A program made the translations under genes and the position numbers. A stretch of DNA of 6,943 nucleotides from Conexibacter sp. (GTDB taxonomy: Bacteria; Actinomycetota; Thermoleophilia; Solirubrobacterales; Solirubrobacteraceae), in contig JAOPZP010000415.1 of assembly GCA_025964055.1 (NCBI GenBank), positions 1 to 6,943 of the forward strand, read 5' to 3'. This document shows, one piece after another, positions 6,030 through 6,943 of this stretch. Positions within the stretch are counted from its first letter, which is position 1, and each line of letters begins with the position of its first letter. The notes below the pieces were generated by a model that was not told where the DNA came from, did not search any database, and saw only the letters and a list, made by a program, of their open reading frames with translations.

Positions 6030-6943
6030 ATGCTCGTGGGGGTCGACGCGCGTGCGCTGGCGGCTCGCCGCGGCGTCGCTCGCTATACGCGCCGGATGCT
6101 CGAGGCGCTCGCCGTGCTCGACGGCGTCGAGGTGCGCGGCCTGGTGCCGGGGCGCGACCCGGTTGAGCCGGTGCCCGGCATGCAGCTGCGGCGCACCGTG
6201 CAGCCGTCGCGGGTCCTCTTCGGCGCCGCCGCGCTGTCCGGGCGCCCGCGGTTGGACGCGCTGCTCGGCGCGCCGGACGTCACCTGGCTGCCGGCGCCCG
6301 CCCCGGTCGCGGTCGGCGGCCCCTTCGTCCTCACCGTCCACGACCTCTCCTGGGAGGAGCGGCCGCAGGACTTCACCCGCTACGAGCGGGCCTGGCATCG
6401 CCTGGCGCGCCCGCGCGGGCTCGCGCGCCGGGCGGCTGCAGTGATCTGCGACGCGCCCGCCGTGGCGGCCCAGGTCGGCGAGCGCTGGGGCGTCGCCGTG
6501 CAGGTCGTCGAACCGGGCGTCGACCAGCTCGCCCCCACCGACGGCGCGGCCGCCGCCGCGCGCAGCAAGCCCTACATCCTGTTCGTCGGCGCGCTGGAGC
6601 CGCGCAAGGGGCTCGACGTGCTGGCCGCCGCCTGGCCCCGCGCCGGCCTCGACGGCGTCGAGCTGGTCATCGCCGGCGAGGGCCGCGAGACCGTGCCGGG
6701 CGCGACGCAGCTCGGCCACGTGACCGACGCCGAGCTGCACGCGCTGTACGCGGGCGCGCTGGCCGTCGTGCTGCCCTCCCGGCTGGAGGGCTACGGCCTG
6801 CCGCCCCGCGAGGCCGCGGTCTACGGCACGCCGTCGATCGTCAGCGACCTGCCGACGCTCCAGCTGCCCGGCACGCTGCGCGTCCCGCCCGGCGACGCCG
6901 AGGCCCTCGCCGACGCCCTGCGCCGCCTGCCGGCCGAGCGCGC
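6030..6943 (+). CDS. Family-4 glycosyltransferase (GT-B fold), 3' end cut by the window edge
   Basis: 304 residues visible, open at the right edge. The N-terminus VGVDARALAARRGVARYTRRML (split as 3-13 and 14-24) is the acceptor-domain opening typical of this family (VDAR followed by G-V-x-RY). Then TVHDLSW (102-108), the donor-domain start FVGALEPRKGLDVL (185-198), VIAGEG (213-218), GHVTDAELHALYAGA (229-243) and the EX7E motif E253-E261 in EGYGLPPRE, followed by GTPSIVSDLP. These features fit mannosyl-, rhamnosyl- or glucosyltransferases that build cell-wall or lipid-linked glycans; specificity cannot be read. The acceptor domain is short (about 180 residues), and perhaps 40-60 residues are missing at the C-terminus. 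ATG at 6030, 10 nt after the DUF1295 stop, so the two are probably co-transcribed; an in-frame TTG at 6021 is a possible alternative start. It differs clearly from the glycosyltransferase at the left edge, so the two are not recent duplicates. Confidence 0.9.
   Translation, partial: MLVGVDARALAARRGVARYTRRMLEALAVLDGVEVRGLVPGRDPVEPVPGMQLRRTVQPSRVLFGAAALSGRPRLDALLGAPDVTWLPAPAPVAVGGPFVLTVHDLSWEERPQDFTRYERAWHRLARPRGLARRAAAVICDAPAVAAQVGERWGVAVQVVEPGVDQLAPTDGAAAAARSKPYILFVGALEPRKGLDVLAAAWPRAGLDGVELVIAGEGRETVPGATQLGHVTDAELHALYAGALAVVLPSRLEGYGLPPREAAVYGTPSIVSDLPTLQLPGTLRVPPGDAEALADALRRLPAER

Noticed and set aside
1..6943. Mobile elements, CRISPR arrays, tRNA genes or phage-defence genes.
   Set aside because: No direct-repeat array, terminal inverted repeats, transposase motif or cloverleaf pattern was seen, and every long stretch is explained by metabolic genes.

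Overview
The window comes from a very GC-rich bacterium (well above 65% by eye). Gene-dense coding, frequent GTG starts, few Shine-Dalgarno sites and 4-nt GTGA stop/start overlaps suggest an actinobacterium. Solirubrobacterales/Thermoleophilia or a mycolata-like lineage are possible, but no marker gene fixes this. There is no rRNA, tRNA, CRISPR array, transposase, integrase or long repeat. Nearly all of the window is coding, and no gap exceeds 60 bp.

Layout. Five genes run leftward from about 5183 to the left edge: a flavin amine-oxidase-like FAD protein (COG2907 type), a DUF1365 protein (COG3496 type), a Cfa/mycolic-acid-type SAM-dependent lipid methyltransferase (COG2230 type), an alpha/beta hydrolase, and a family-4 glycosyltransferase cut by the left edge. 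The first two junctions are GTGA overlaps, the third has a 3-nt gap and the fourth a 30-nt gap, so this reads as one operon. A 59-bp divergent gap (5184-5242) holding a 13-bp perfect palindrome separates it from two rightward genes: a DUF1295 membrane protein with a steroid-5-alpha-reductase/isoprenylcysteine-methyltransferase-like C-terminus (COG3752 type), and a second family-4 glycosyltransferase cut by the right edge.

How they may work together. FAD protein, DUF1365, Cfa-like methyltransferase and DUF1295 protein are the set found next to each other in Mycobacterium tuberculosis (Rv0449c-Rv0446c, at the sigK locus), and similar sets occur in other bacteria. The role of the set is unsettled. 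A reasonable inference is that it modifies unsaturated acyl chains of membrane lipids by C-methylation plus a flavin redox step. Here DUF1295 is divergent rather than co-directional, and the operon is extended by a hydrolase and a glycosyltransferase. The methyltransferase appears to lack two of the five bicarbonate-site residues of E. coli Cfa, so its product may not be a plain cyclopropane fatty acid. These points are the main reasons to look twice.
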